DNA of 64,000 bases from the NCBI GenBank assembly GCA_046160825.1, contig JBJXHC010000092.1, forward strand, positions 16,023-80,022, written 5' to 3'. Position numbers and translations under genes: made by a program. Under the pieces are notes generated by a model. The model had not been told where the DNA came from. It did not search any database and saw only the letters and a list, made by a program, of their open reading frames with translations. Source of the stretch: JBJXHC01 sp046160825. Its GTDB lineage: Bacteria; Bacteroidota; Ignavibacteria; UBA10030; UBA6906. Positions 8,475-19,300 of this stretch are shown piece after piece; the stretch's first letter is position 1, and every line of letters starts with the position of its first letter.

Positions 8475-11147
8475 TTACTTCATTAATATCATCTTCTTCA
8501 ACGCTGTGAAAGTGGCTCCGTTTATGCCTACAGCGCTCATCCGGTAGAAGTAGACCCCGCTACCGACGTTCGTACCCTGGATGTCTCTACCATCCCATAG
8601 TACGGTGTAATTGCCGGTTGATTGAAATTCATCCGCCAACGTGATGACCTGTTGGCCGAGAATGTCATATATGGCTATGGAAACGGTAGCATCTTCGGAA
8701 AGGCCGTATGAAATGGTCGTTGTCGGGTTGAACGGATTCGGGTAGTTATCGCCCAACGAGAACTCCGTCGGCGCAGACGTAATCCCTTCGGCGTTGAATC
8801 CGGAGGAATTGGCCGTACCTCCTGCGATTCCAGGCTCTGAGATCAGTTCAAGAACAACCTTGTCGATGAAATAATCATCGTTCGCCGCATCGTATGGAGA
8901 AAACCAGAAACGCACCCGGGCATCGTTCACGCTACCGGCAAACCCCGTTGCAGTGAATTGGACCGAGAATGTCTGCCATGTTGCTGTCAATCCTGCGACG
9001 AAATTGTTCAGGCCATAATTCGTGTACGGCGAACCCTGCTTGTGTATGTACACTGAAAGATCATGGCCACTGTTGGAGTATGCCGCAAACGACAATCGGT
9101 ATTGGCGGCCCGATTGTAGTGACCGGCCCGATTGGTACATCTGTACGTTTGTCCCTTGAGTGTTGATATCAATCTTAGCGGACTTTGCTGATCCGTCAAA
9201 TCCTGGTGCTACGGAAGAGAAGACCCCAGCGCCACTCGTATTGAAACTCCAACCCGTGATTCCGGATTCAAAACCCGGGTTCGTTATGAGATTTGATGCA
9301 GGGGCCGTCTGCGTTACTGTAAGAGTTGCAGAGTTACTGGTTGCACCCCCGAGCAGATTCGAAACCATGCAACGGAACGTTGCGCCATTATCCGCCAGGA
9401 CCGTCGGCGGGGTTGTGTAGGAGGAACTTGTTGCCCCGGCGATGTTGGAGTTATTTTTTTGCCATTGATATGAAAGCGGCGCGGCTCCTGATGCACCGAC
9501 GTTGAATGTCGCTGTTTGGCCAACTCCAACAGATTGATTGGCAGGATGCTGAGTGATGTTTGGGCCTGATGTAATAGTCACCGTGAGCGTGGCGGAGTTG
9601 CTCGTTGCATTTCCAAAACCGTTCGTGACAACGCAGCGATACGTTGAACCATTGTCGCCAATGACTGCTGGCGGTGTGGTGTAAGATGAGCTTGTTGCCC
9701 CGGAGATGTTGGAATTGTTCTTCTGCCATTGATAGACAAGTGTTGCAGAACCGGTTGCCTGAACAGTAAATGTCGCCGTCTCACCAACTGTGACTGACTG
9801 GTTCGATGGATGTTGTGTAATCTCGGGCCCTGTGTTCCCGCCTCCACCAGTACTGTATCGAACAATGACCACCGGGCCGGGCCACAATCCCTCTATCCCG
9901 TGTTCGGCGGTATTCGCCGTAATCGTAATGTCGTTGGAGCCGCTGCGCAATGCAGTTTTCGGAAATGCAATCGCATCAAACGACCAGAAGTGATCGCCAC
10001 CGAAATCAGCAAAGGTGTGGCTGTTCACTTTGATCGAGGTACTTGCATTCTCCGAGATGTCGTTACCATTCCACGTTGCCATCATCAAAGTGGCTGCAGT
10101 GGCGTTTGCAAGATTATCTCCCGTCGGAATCGTGAAGTTCACTGTCCGCGGCGTCCGCCCATTGCGTACCCAAAAACGTTCGGGTACGTTGGTAACCTTG
10201 TACATTCTTACCGAGCCGGTGCGTTGAAGCGTAAGGTTGATGACTTCGTTGGAAATAAAATAAATTCCGTTCGCGTCTTTGATGCGGGCAAGGAGTTTAA
10301 TGCTGCCCGCTCCCTGGTTGGGAACGAGATTGGTGTTCCATGTTGCAGAGAATGGCGAGGAATTGTCTGTCCCAACATGGTTCTTCATCACAATTGAGGA
10401 TTCGGACTTGAGCCGATGGTAACCATGATGATATTGCTGGAACACACCGTCACCGTCAAAATCATAGCCATTATAGTAGGCAAGGAAGTCCACTGATGTT
10501 GCCCCACCTGAAGTCGCCGCAGAGACCGTTGGATTTTCACCTATTGTTGAGCCGGAACTTGGGGAGGAGATTGAACCGGTTGCATGGGGCTTGCTGCTGT
10601 TATAGTAAATCCTGACAACCACACCGTACCACCCCCACTGTCCCCAGTTAAAACTATAGCACGTCTGTCCTGCCGATGTTCCCTGGAAAGTATTGTTGCC
10701 CTGAACAAGGTGACTCAAGGGAATTGCGACAGTCGGATTGAACTGCTGAACGTAACACTGTCCGTCGTGTCCCGCCGGGATCCCATTACCTGTGCCCATC
10801 TCCGGTAAGGTAATATATGCGTTGCTATTGAACCGAAACCTCTTGCCGGTCGTCCCGGCATGTCCGCCCCACAAATCAGGGATAATTTCTGCACGCACCG
10901 CGCCTTGCAAGTCTCCGATATTGATCGACAAAGTATGGTTCGGAAGATATCCCTGAGCCCGCGAGTCGGGACTGTTCGGGTCAGTAACGCGGAAATCATC
11001 ATTGCTGGAATTGATAGACTTGCTGTACTCTCTAAAAATCTCACCAGGTTGCGGGTTCACCAAAAATTGTGCCTGCATAACGTGGCTCAGGAATACTGTG
11101 ACGAGCACTGCAAGTACGGCAATAGCCAAACGGGGGGATTGATGCAT
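8475..11147 (-). CDS. Secreted WGGH-module / Ig-like / CBM protein with T9SS-type tail (protein B)
   Basis: 890 aa. Two adjacent ATGs lie at 11150 and 11147; GGAGG sits 3 and 6 bases before them, so I prefer the second. A signal peptide ends at about ...HVMQA-QFLVNPQPGE. The N-terminal module (about residues 28-445) is shared with proteins A and C and includes the WGGHAGTTGK and WGQWGWYG segments. Two Ig-like domains follow (ITQHPSNQSV..., ITQHPANQSV...), each with the Y-Q-W-Q-K-N and Y-R-C-type core. A CBM4/9-like domain begins at NPGFESGITGW. The tail contains NYPNPFNPTTTISYG and a FlgD-like domain ending in K-K-M-I-L-M-K, typical of type IX secretion cargo. This is the simplest member of the island, effectively protein C without its duplications and DUF2341 module. 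The role is probably glycan binding at the cell surface; no catalytic motif is recognised. Confidence 0.9.
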   Translation of the reverse strand: MHQSPRLAIAVLAVLVTVFLSHVMQAQFLVNPQPGEIFREYSKSINSSNDDFRVTDPNSPDSRAQGYLPNHTLSINIGDLQGAVRAEIIPDLWGGHAGTTGKRFRFNSNAYITLPEMGTGNGIPAGHDGQCYVQQFNPTVAIPLSHLVQGNNTFQGTSAGQTCYSFNWGQWGWYGVVVRIYYNSSKPHATGSISSPSSGSTIGENPTVSAATSGGATSVDFLAYYNGYDFDGDGVFQQYHHGYHRLKSESSIVMKNHVGTDNSSPFSATWNTNLVPNQGAGSIKLLARIKDANGIYFISNEVINLTLQRTGSVRMYKVTNVPERFWVRNGRTPRTVNFTIPTGDNLANATAATLMMATWNGNDISENASTSIKVNSHTFADFGGDHFWSFDAIAFPKTALRSGSNDITITANTAEHGIEGLWPGPVVIVRYSTGGGGNTGPEITQHPSNQSVTVGETATFTVQATGSATLVYQWQKNNSNISGATSSSYTTPPAVIGDNGSTYRCVVTNGFGNATSNSATLTVTITSGPNITQHPANQSVGVGQTATFNVGASGAAPLSYQWQKNNSNIAGATSSSYTTPPTVLADNGATFRCMVSNLLGGATSNSATLTVTQTAPASNLITNPGFESGITGWSFNTSGAGVFSSVAPGFDGSAKSAKIDINTQGTNVQMYQSGRSLQSGRQYRLSFAAYSNSGHDLSVYIHKQGSPYTNYGLNNFVAGLTATWQTFSVQFTATGFAGSVNDARVRFWFSPYDAANDDYFIDKVVLELISEPGIAGGTANSSGFNAEGITSAPTEFSLGDNYPNPFNPTTTISYGLSEDATVSIAIYDILGQQVITLADEFQSTGNYTVLWDGRDIQGTNVGSGVYFYRMSAVGINGATFTALKKMILMK

Positions 11148-11301
11148 CATTTGCCTCCACTGGAAGTGTATAGTGTGATTTGAAATAATGGTAGTGATTG
11201 GACGATTGGTGGGAACCACAGTACGACGAAGGAATTACACAGGCCAACTTCACTCAACAAGCACCTCTGGTTAACGGACAACTCTCAGTCTCCTCAAAAC
11301 C

Positions 11302-11332
11302 TCAGACGATGAGGAACGGATTATTCGTCTGA
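11302..11332 (-). other. Inverted repeat in the leader of gene B
   Basis: TCAGACGA at 11302-11309 pairs perfectly with TCGTCTGA at 11325-11332 across a 15-base loop. It lies between the candidate -10 element and the start of gene B. It has no T-run, so it is not a simple terminator; an operator or an RNA leader hairpin are both possible. Confidence 0.35.
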
Positions 11333-11344
11333 AATCTGTGCGCT

Positions 11345-11352
11345 CAAATATA
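11345..11352 (-). promoter_or_regulatory. Candidate Bacteroidota-type -10 element (TATATTTG)
   Basis: On the minus strand this reads TATATTTG, an exact match to the TAnnTTTG -7 element of the Bacteroidota primary sigma factor. TTTG-like sequences occur upstream but not at ideal spacing, so the assignment is weak. It would drive gene B. Confidence 0.3.
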
Positions 11353-11488
11353 CAAACACAAGCCACCCAAAGTAAAGGAGAAACGCCTCTCTTAATTATT
11401 ATTCATCAAACGCCAGGTGTGTGATGGATGGCAAATGATTTTGCGTCTCTGTGAGGAATGAATCACGCGTGGGAGTGAAACAAAAAAA

Positions 11489-11514
11489 GTGAGAGGCCCT
11501 CTCGAGCCTCTCAC
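11489..11514 (-). terminator. Rho-independent terminator downstream of gene C
   Basis: GTGAGAGG (11489-11496) pairs with CCTCTCAC (11507-11514) over a 10-base loop. On the minus strand the stem is followed directly by seven T residues. It lies 30 bases past the stop of gene C and closes the D-C transcription unit. Confidence 0.88.
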
Positions 11515-11544
11515 CTTGCTTTGAAACGATGACCGGAAGATCTG

Positions 11545-14500
11545 CTACTTTATCAGTGTCAACCGTCGTGTCTCGACAAAGCTGCCGGCTTGAAGCCGAT
11601 ACAAGTAGATGCCGCTCGAAAGGTTAAGCCCATGAAGCTGGGCTTCGTACCGTCCGGCAACATGGAAGCCATCAATGAGTGTTACAACTTCCTGGCCAAG
11701 CACGTCATAGATTGTCAACGTCACATCCACATCGTTCGGCAATGCATACCGAATTGTTGTCGATGGGTTGAACGGATTCGGAAAATTTTGATCAAGGGCA
11801 AACTCTGTCGGCAAGCCGCTTTCCATCGCGTTTGTCGGAGTGTTTCCACCAAAAGGTGCGGGTGGTCGTACTTCGGCACTGGAGACAGTGGTACCCAGGG
11901 GCTGGTACGCGCTGTTGATGGCTTTGCTTGCGCCGGCATAACTGGAGTCTTCGGAGAACCCGACAGTGAAATGCTGTGGTACCACGCTCAGGAACCTTGG
12001 GCAGCATGTTACGTTATCTCTGCCGAAGCCGAATACCGTCATTGCTCCACTCCCGTCGCGATAATACTCGGGTTGGGAGTCATTCTCATGATGTACTGCA
12101 TACATGACTCGTGACATTGCAGGGTCACCGAAATAGACCCACTCCGGTGCAGCCATATCACCTGCCCACAGTAGCGATGCCGGGGTTTTCAATCCATTGG
12201 ATCGGACGACATAGTCGGTAAGTGAATATGTCCCTCCCGGCGTTCCTTCGACGAGGAACCAGTAGTTTGCACCTTTCTCAAGGAGTGTGAACCGGACATG
12301 ATCATTGAAAACTTCCCACGTGCCTTCCCATAATCCATCGTCGCTGACGGACCGAATCGTCAGTTTGACGGGGCCGGGATTCTCGATTGTGCTGCTCGAG
12401 TTGGTGTATCCCGGATGGTAGACATCGCCGAGATTTGGCATTCCTCTGTAGTCGCCTGCATAACCGGGAGTGGTATTGTAGCTCAGCCAGTCCTTGGCAT
12501 TGTTGTCAATCATGCTTGCGAAGCCGCCACCCTCTTTATGGTAATAGTATGTAGCTTTCGAGGTAACAATCCGGAAGCTGGTTTGTCCCTGCCATGCCAC
12601 ATCACCCGTATGATTCACCAGAGGTGTGATTGATGGAAGTGTGAACGCTGTTCCCACGACGTCAAAGTAGACATTAAATGTACGGGTAGCATTTGCGGCC
12701 GTTGTTCCTTTGAGCATGAGCACCAAATTGCCACTGGCGTTTGTCGAAGCGTGGTACGTTGCTGCCTTGTCGAACTGGAAGGCGACAGCGGTATCCAGAA
12801 TGGCTTCGGCGTTCGATACTTCGATGACACGGATGGAATTGGGATTGAACGCTCCGCTGACACCGATGCCGGAGAGAAGCTGTGTGAAGTTCAATACAAC
12901 CTCGGCAGGTTTGTCTTTTCTTTCGAATGCCCCTGCGCTGACCGTTACCGTTGTGCGATAGCTCCAGAGAATATTCCACCAATTGCTTCCCGGTGGCGGC
13001 GGCGGGTTCACCGTGAGTGTTGCCGGATTGCTTGTTGTACTATTCACTGGATTTGTTACGACGCAACGATACGTTGTGCCGTTATCACCAGGGGTGGTCG
13101 GTGGAGTTGTGTAGGACGTGTTTGTCGCGCCGCCGATATCAACGTTGTTCTTCTGCCATTGATACGAAAGGGGAGCGGTTCCCGTAGCTCCTACGTTAAA
13201 GGTTGCCGTTGCGCCTTCAAGTACGGCCTGGCTTTGTGGATGTGTGTTGATCGTTGGAGCGACCGGTCCTGCGTTGGTCTTGGCGAGCACAACATCATCG
13301 ATGAAGTACTGTGTTCCTGCCAACGGGTAGTTATTGAAAACGAAGCGAAGGCGGCCGTTGTTCACCGTGCCGGCGAAGCCGGTGGTATTGAACTGCACGG
13401 TGAAGGTTTGCCATCCACTTGTGAGATTGAAGAGAATGTTATTCAAGCCATAGTTAGTGAAGGGTGTATCGTGTCGTTGGAGAGACACCGCAAGGTCCCG
13501 TGCGTTTGAAGAAAACGCGGAAAAGGTAAGCGTGTAGTTTGTGTTCGCATCCAGCGGTATACTCGATTGATAAAACTGTGTGTTCGATCCCACCGTATTG
13601 ATGGTCAATCGGGCCACGTTACCAGCTTCGATGATGGGCGAAGGGACGACGGCATAGTTACCCGAACCGTTGGTATAGAATGTCCAGTTGCCCGACCCTG
13701 ATTCAAAGCCCCCGTTGAGCAGAACATTGAGTGCGCCGGCCGGATTTACCGTGAGCGTGGCTGGATTACTTGTGACATTATTTGCCGAATTTGTCACGCG
13801 ACAACGGAACGTCTCTCCGTTGTTTGCGAGTGTCGTGGCAGGGGTTGTGTACGAGGCACCGTTGGCTCCCGGGATGTCGACATTATTTTTCTGCCATTGA
13901 AAAGTCAAAGGAGGCGTCCCGGCTGCAACGACAGAGAATGTTGCCTGCTGGCCTTCCGTGACTGCCTGGTTTGACGGATGAGTCGAAATGCTCGGCGGAG
14001 TCACAACAACAGATGTTTTCTGCAGTACCACGTCGTCGATGAAGTATATCGATCCTGCCAGAGGATAGTTGTTCAGAACGAAACGGAGACGGCCATCAGT
14101 CACAGTGCCGGCGAAACCGGTAGTATTGAACTGTATGGTAAAAGTCTGCCATCCGCTCGTGAGATTGAAGAGCACGTTATTCAAGCCGTAGTTGGTGTTG
14201 GGGGAGACATGCTGCTGAAGCGAGACGGCGAGATCTCGTGCATCTGACGAATACGCCGAGAAAGTGAGCGTGTAATTTGTGTTTGCGTCGAGTGTAACAC
14301 CGGATTGGTAAAATTGTGTGTTCGATCCGATTGTATTGATCGTCAATCTTGCGACGTTCCCGGCTTCCACGATCGGCGACGGAACCACCGCGTAATTGCC
14401 CGAACCGTTGGTATAGAATGTCCAGTTTCCCGATCCTGATTCAAAGCCACCGTTGAGAAGCACGTTCGCGGATGGGGGCGGAACTTCTGTAACGATAAGT

Positions 14501-16320
14501 TCAGCATCATTGCTCAACGTATCACCCGCAATGTTGCTGATGAAGCAACTGAACTTCTCTCCGCTATTTGCTAGAGTTGTTGGTGGAGTTGTGTAGGATG
14601 AATTTGTTGCTCCGCCAATATTGCCTCCATTCAACCGCCACTGATACGACAACGGCTGCGTGCCCGATGCTACCACAGAGAATGTTGCTGTCTGCCCTAC
14701 AACCACGTTTCTGTTTGCCGGTTGTTGTGTGATTGTCGGTTTCAGATTGGAAACCGTCAGAAGAGCAGTTTGACTTGTATCCGCACCGAAAGAGTTCGTG
14801 ACGATGCAACGGAACAGCGAACCATTGTCACCAAGTATGGCGGCGGGTGTGGTGTAGGACGAGCTGGTTGCTCCCGGAATATCGACATTATTTTTTTGCC
14901 ACTTGAAAGCAAGTGGAACAGATCCTGTCGCGTTCACACTGAATTGTGCCGTTTCGCCTACACCGATGTTCCTATTGACTGGATCCTGCGTAATGCTTGG
15001 TGGGGTGTTGACCGCCGCGACATTGTATTTTACAATCACAGCCGGGCCGGGCCAGAGACCTTCAATGCCGTGCTCTGCCGTATTCGCTGTCACCACGATG
15101 GAATTCTGGCCGCTGTTGAGCGCGGTTTTCGGGAACGATACAATATCGTAGGAATAGAAATGATCCGTCCCAAAATCAGCAAAGGTGTGGTTGTTCACCT
15201 TGATGGAGGTATTTGCGTTTTCAGAGAGATCATTGCCGTTCCAAGTAGTCATCAGCAAGTATGCATTCGTCGTGGCATTTGCAAGATTGTCGCCGGCGGG
15301 GATAGTAAAATGTACTGTCCTTGGTGTTCGTCCGTTGCGTACCCAAAAACGCTCAGGCACATCTGTGACTCGGTAAATCTTCACAGAACTGTTCGAACGT
15401 TGCAACGAAAGGTTGGTGATCTCATTGGTCATGAACCACACGCCATTGGCGTCCTTGATGCGCGCTATGAACTTCACGCTACCTGGCACCTGGTCCGGAA
15501 CGAGATCAGTGTTCCATGTCGCCGAAAAAGGAGATGAGTTATCGCTGCCAACATGATTTCTCATGATGAAAGTCGCATCGGTCTTTGTCCGATGGTAGGA
15601 ATGATGATACTGTTGCGAAACGCCATCACCATCCGAATCGAAGCCGTTGTAGTATGCAAGAAAGTCGACCTGTGTACCTCCAACTGTTGTGGCTGTAATG
15701 GTGGGATTGTCACCAAATGCGCCGCCGGAGTTATGTGAGGTAATTGATCCCGTGGGATGGGGTTTGCTGTTGTTGTAGTAAACACGAAGGATGATGCCGT
15801 ACCATCCCCACTGCCCCCAGTCAAAATTGTAGCACGTCTGTCCACCTGATGTACCCTGGAATGTGTTGTTCTGTACCAGGTTATTCAGCGGGATAGCAAC
15901 CGTGGGATTGAACTGCTGAACGTAGCATTCTCCATTGTGTCCAGCGGGAATGCCGTTTCCTGCTCCCATTTCCGGAATGGTGATCCATGCATTATTATTG
16001 AAGCGGAGTTTTTTTCCTGTCGTTCCCGCATGTCCTCCCCACATATCAATCACCACTTCCGCTCGACTTGCATCTACAAGGTCGACACCGTTGAGTGATA
16101 ATGTGTGGTTCGGGAGGTAACCCTGGGCCCGCACGTCCGGGCTGTTCGGGTCAGTCACGCGGAAGTCATCACTGCTGACGCTGATGATCTTTGCATACTC
16201 TTTGAAAATTTCGCCAGGCTGGGGTGTCACCAGGAACTGGGCGTTCGCGATATCAAGCGAGAACACCGACAAGAAGGCCAGCAACAATGGCCATTGGAAC
16301 TTCGATTGGATGTGCTTCAT
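11545..16320 (-). CDS. Giant secreted WGGH-module / Ig / CBM4-9 / DUF2341 protein with T9SS-type tail (protein C)
   Basis: 1591 aa, ATG start with a GGAG seven bases upstream. The signal peptide ends near ANAQFLVTPQPGE. Approximate domain order: N-terminal WGGH module (28-440), Ig (440-525), Ig (525-610), CBM4/9-like (618-765, starting LLNGGFESGSGNW), Ig (770-855), second CBM4/9-like (858-1005), Ig (1010-1100), DUF2341-type module (1105-1500, starting WWNILWSYRTTV), and a T9SS-type tail (QNFPNPFNPSTTIRYALP, ending R-R-L-T-L-I-K). The two CBM-Ig units are near-identical at protein level, so they are a tandem duplication. The DUF2341-type module includes the GGGFAS and MTVFGFGR...CC segments also found in A and D. 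Only 48 bases separate it from gene D upstream, so D and C are probably co-transcribed. It is likely a cell-surface carbohydrate-binding protein; a catalytic role of the DUF2341-associated region is possible but unproven. Confidence 0.9.
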   Translation of the reverse strand: MKHIQSKFQWPLLLAFLSVFSLDIANAQFLVTPQPGEIFKEYAKIISVSSDDFRVTDPNSPDVRAQGYLPNHTLSLNGVDLVDASRAEVVIDMWGGHAGTTGKKLRFNNNAWITIPEMGAGNGIPAGHNGECYVQQFNPTVAIPLNNLVQNNTFQGTSGGQTCYNFDWGQWGWYGIILRVYYNNSKPHPTGSITSHNSGGAFGDNPTITATTVGGTQVDFLAYYNGFDSDGDGVSQQYHHSYHRTKTDATFIMRNHVGSDNSSPFSATWNTDLVPDQVPGSVKFIARIKDANGVWFMTNEITNLSLQRSNSSVKIYRVTDVPERFWVRNGRTPRTVHFTIPAGDNLANATTNAYLLMTTWNGNDLSENANTSIKVNNHTFADFGTDHFYSYDIVSFPKTALNSGQNSIVVTANTAEHGIEGLWPGPAVIVKYNVAAVNTPPSITQDPVNRNIGVGETAQFSVNATGSVPLAFKWQKNNVDIPGATSSSYTTPAAILGDNGSLFRCIVTNSFGADTSQTALLTVSNLKPTITQQPANRNVVVGQTATFSVVASGTQPLSYQWRLNGGNIGGATNSSYTTPPTTLANSGEKFSCFISNIAGDTLSNDAELIVTEVPPPSANVLLNGGFESGSGNWTFYTNGSGNYAVVPSPIVEAGNVARLTINTIGSNTQFYQSGVTLDANTNYTLTFSAYSSDARDLAVSLQQHVSPNTNYGLNNVLFNLTSGWQTFTIQFNTTGFAGTVTDGRLRFVLNNYPLAGSIYFIDDVVLQKTSVVVTPPSISTHPSNQAVTEGQQATFSVVAAGTPPLTFQWQKNNVDIPGANGASYTTPATTLANNGETFRCRVTNSANNVTSNPATLTVNPAGALNVLLNGGFESGSGNWTFYTNGSGNYAVVPSPIIEAGNVARLTINTVGSNTQFYQSSIPLDANTNYTLTFSAFSSNARDLAVSLQRHDTPFTNYGLNNILFNLTSGWQTFTVQFNTTGFAGTVNNGRLRFVFNNYPLAGTQYFIDDVVLAKTNAGPVAPTINTHPQSQAVLEGATATFNVGATGTAPLSYQWQKNNVDIGGATNTSYTTPPTTPGDNGTTYRCVVTNPVNSTTSNPATLTVNPPPPPGSNWWNILWSYRTTVTVSAGAFERKDKPAEVVLNFTQLLSGIGVSGAFNPNSIRVIEVSNAEAILDTAVAFQFDKAATYHASTNASGNLVLMLKGTTAANATRTFNVYFDVVGTAFTLPSITPLVNHTGDVAWQGQTSFRIVTSKATYYYHKEGGGFASMIDNNAKDWLSYNTTPGYAGDYRGMPNLGDVYHPGYTNSSSTIENPGPVKLTIRSVSDDGLWEGTWEVFNDHVRFTLLEKGANYWFLVEGTPGGTYSLTDYVVRSNGLKTPASLLWAGDMAAPEWVYFGDPAMSRVMYAVHHENDSQPEYYRDGSGAMTVFGFGRDNVTCCPRFLSVVPQHFTVGFSEDSSYAGASKAINSAYQPLGTTVSSAEVRPPAPFGGNTPTNAMESGLPTEFALDQNFPNPFNPSTTIRYALPNDVDVTLTIYDVLGQEVVTLIDGFHVAGRYEAQLHGLNLSSGIYLYRLQAGSFVETRRLTLIK
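13000..14470 (-). repeat. Internal tandem duplication (CBM + Ig unit) within gene C
   Basis: Two consecutive units of about 720 bases each encode a CBM4/9-like domain followed by an Ig-like domain: 14470-13740 and 13730-13000. Long protein stretches match with few changes (for example LLNGGFESGSGNWTFYTNG in both). The DNA differs at many third positions, so the copies have been kept similar in protein while drifting in sequence. Confidence 0.85.
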
Positions 16321-16368
16321 GGAACTACTCCGTAAAATATGGGTTGTGGGGGATTGTAAAATTCGTCG

Positions 16369-19300
16369 TTACTTCAAAAGCATGAGTTTCTTCGTGCTGA
16401 CATATTCGCCTGCCTGAATCCGATACACATAGACGCCACTGGCAAGGTCGTGACCATCAATTCGTACTTGATGGAATCCACCGTTATGGTAGCCTTCAAC
16501 AATCGTCCGGACTTCCTGCCCGAGAACATTGTACAAGACTATTGAAACCTGACCGGCTTCCGGTAAATCATATCGTATGGTTGTTGTCGGGTTAAATGGA
16601 TTTGGAAAGTTCTGATGAAGCGCAAACTCCATCGGCAATCCATTCTGAAGACGATCGTTTGTCATTTCATCGGAACCACCGGCCATTGATGGGAGTGGGC
16701 TGGAACCGTTCGCTCCTGCGCTGAAGTTCTGTGTCACTTCCGCTTGCGTAAGCGCCCGGCTGTAGGCTGCGACAAGGTGGTATTCGCCGAGCCATGTTCT
16801 TGAGCCACCCGGTTCGTTGGCGAGACCGAGGCGATATGTGGTGTTCCAAGTCGAGAAAGTTCCGCTCAGGGTGCCCGTCGCTACCTGGGTGCCGTTGACA
16901 TATGTTCTCACATTGCCACTTGCATCTCTTGTGTAGACGACGTGCGTCAACAGCGTTGTTGCTGAATTCAATGGAGCCTGCTGGGTAGTTCCAGTGTTTC
17001 CGGTCGAACTCGTACGAAGGAATGTTTCGTACCGTGTGGCGGACTGGCCCATGACGACGTTTCTATTTGAATTTCCTGAAGCAAGAGCAACAATGTGGGC
17101 TGGACCTGTTTGCGTTATGTTTGTTGGTTTGATCCACGCTTCGATCGTAATCTGACTGCTCGCCTGGCATGCGGTGATCAGCTTTGTCGCAGCACCGGGA
17201 GTGAGCAGTGTTGTGGAGGTGTTTACCGTAAGCTTACCGGCACTCCATGCTACTGCACCTGCACTACCGACGGTGAGATTGAGCGGCGTCCCGACTCCCG
17301 AGACATCGTTGATCGTTGTTCCGCTTCCTTCTTCAAAGGTATAAAGAACCTGCAGGTTTGCCGTCACGCGTGAAGGTCCTGTCACCGTCAATTTGGCTGA
17401 GTCGCTGGTAACGAGTTTCACCCAATTGGAGACCTTGCACCGGAATAACGCTCCATTGTCCGAAATCGTTGCAGCCGGGGTGGTGTAGGTCGTACTTGTG
17501 GCTCCGGAGATATTCACGCCGTTCTTTGTCCATTGATACGCAAGCGGAGCCGTGCCAGTGGCAACGATGGAGAACGTCGCAGTTTGCCCTGCTGCGACTG
17601 ATCGATTGATTGGCTGTGTCACGATCGTGGGTGGTGAAGACACGTCGAGATATGCGACGTTGCTGAAAGTCTCACCAACGGAATTCCTCACGCGGCAACG
17701 GAATTGCGTACCGCTATCCGCCACGGTTGTCGGTGGTGTTGTATAAGCCAGCAATGTCGCCCCGGGAATATCCACACCATTTTTCTGCCACTGGAATGTG
17801 AACGGGAATGTACCCGAAATTCCTATCTGGAAGCGCGCTGTTTGTCCAAGGGCAACGAGCTTGTTCGCCGGTTGGGTGGTAACCGTCGGCGGAATTAACA
17901 CGAGCAACAATGCATTGCTGCTGACGACATTTCCAACAGCATTCGTTACCTTACAGCGATATGTTGCGCCGCTATCGGCAGCCGTAACTGGAGGAGTGGC
18001 GTATGTTGGGTTGGTTGCCCCGTCAATGTTGAGACTGTTACGTTGCCATTGGTATGCAAGAGGTGCCGATCCCGATGCCACCACTGTGAACGTGGCAATC
18101 TGGCCTGCCGCTACGCTATCGTTTACGGGAGCCTGCACAATCACGGGAACTGTTTGCACGTGGAGGATTGCCGCGTTACTTGTCGCGCTTCCCACGGGAT
18201 TAGTTACCACACAACGGAACGCCGATCCGCTATCGCTGAGCGAGTTATACGGTGTGGTGTAGTTCGGACTGTTGGCTCCCGGAATGTCAGTATTATTTTT
18301 TTGCCATTGATATGACAACGGAGTTGCGCCCGTTGCAAACACGCTGAAGAGCGCGGTTTCTCCATCAGCGGCAAATCTATCAACCGGATGAATTGCAATG
18401 GAAGGCGCAAGCTTTACGAGAAGGGCTGCGGGGTTGCTCGTCGCTGTGCCGACCGTATTCGAGACGATGCACCGGAATGCTGACCCACTATCTGCCATCG
18501 TTACCGGAGGAGTAGTGTATGATGCTGCTGTTGCGCCGGAAATATCGACGCCATTTTTCTGCCACTGATATGAAAGTGGGGTAGAACCGGCGGCGGCAAC
18601 GGTGTATGTGGCAGTCTGTCCTGGTGCAATAGCCAGACCGACAGGATGAGTGATAATACTCGGTGGTGTATGAACATGTAGTCGTGCTAGACTACTCGTG
18701 ACAGCGCCAAGGATGTTTGTTACTCTGCAAGTGAATACCGCTCCGCTGTCACCAAGCGTTGCAATGGCAGTGGTATAATTCGAGTCGGTGGCTCCATTGA
18801 TATTGATGCCGTTCTTCTGCCATTGGAATGAAGGCACCGGTATGCCGGTTGCCCGCACCATGAACGTTCCCCGCTGTCCGGGGGCGACGATCTGATCAAC
18901 CGGTTGCTGGACGATGGAAACCGGAATGGCAATGCCGGCATCTTCAGGTATCTTGGGCGATGTCGTATTGAAGAAGTAATCCAAACTTCCCGCGTGAGCC
19001 GGAATCGCAGTGCCGGTATTGCCGACGAATGCACCGACTTTCGTCACGGAGAGAGGATGAATGAATGATGCGCCCGAGGTCCAGGTTGTTCCATTCAATG
19101 AATAGAAGACACGCAGCGAATCATCAGCCCTTCGTACGCGCATGTACAAGGGGAATGTGCCGTTGGGTGCAATAGAAGAGTTCACCCGGATTGTTGGAGC
19201 GCCATTGATGAGACTTGCGACAAAGAGCCTTGTGGTCGTACCGTCGGAGTGGAATTCAAATCGGATAAAGTCGTTCGTATCCTGTTCCACTGCAACGCCC

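Larger units (their letters stand above)
11148..11544. other. Intergenic region between giant genes C and B
   Basis: This 397-base gap has no credible gene. It contains the terminator of gene C, a possible promoter element for gene B and a hairpin in gene B's leader, each listed separately. The long untranslated leader (about 190 bases if the promoter is right) is otherwise featureless to me. Confidence 0.5.

Noticed and set aside
14722..15537. A 271-codon plus-strand frame within gene C
   Set aside because: It is antisense to a conserved module whose protein sequence is repeated in genes A and B, so the minus-strand reading is the real one.
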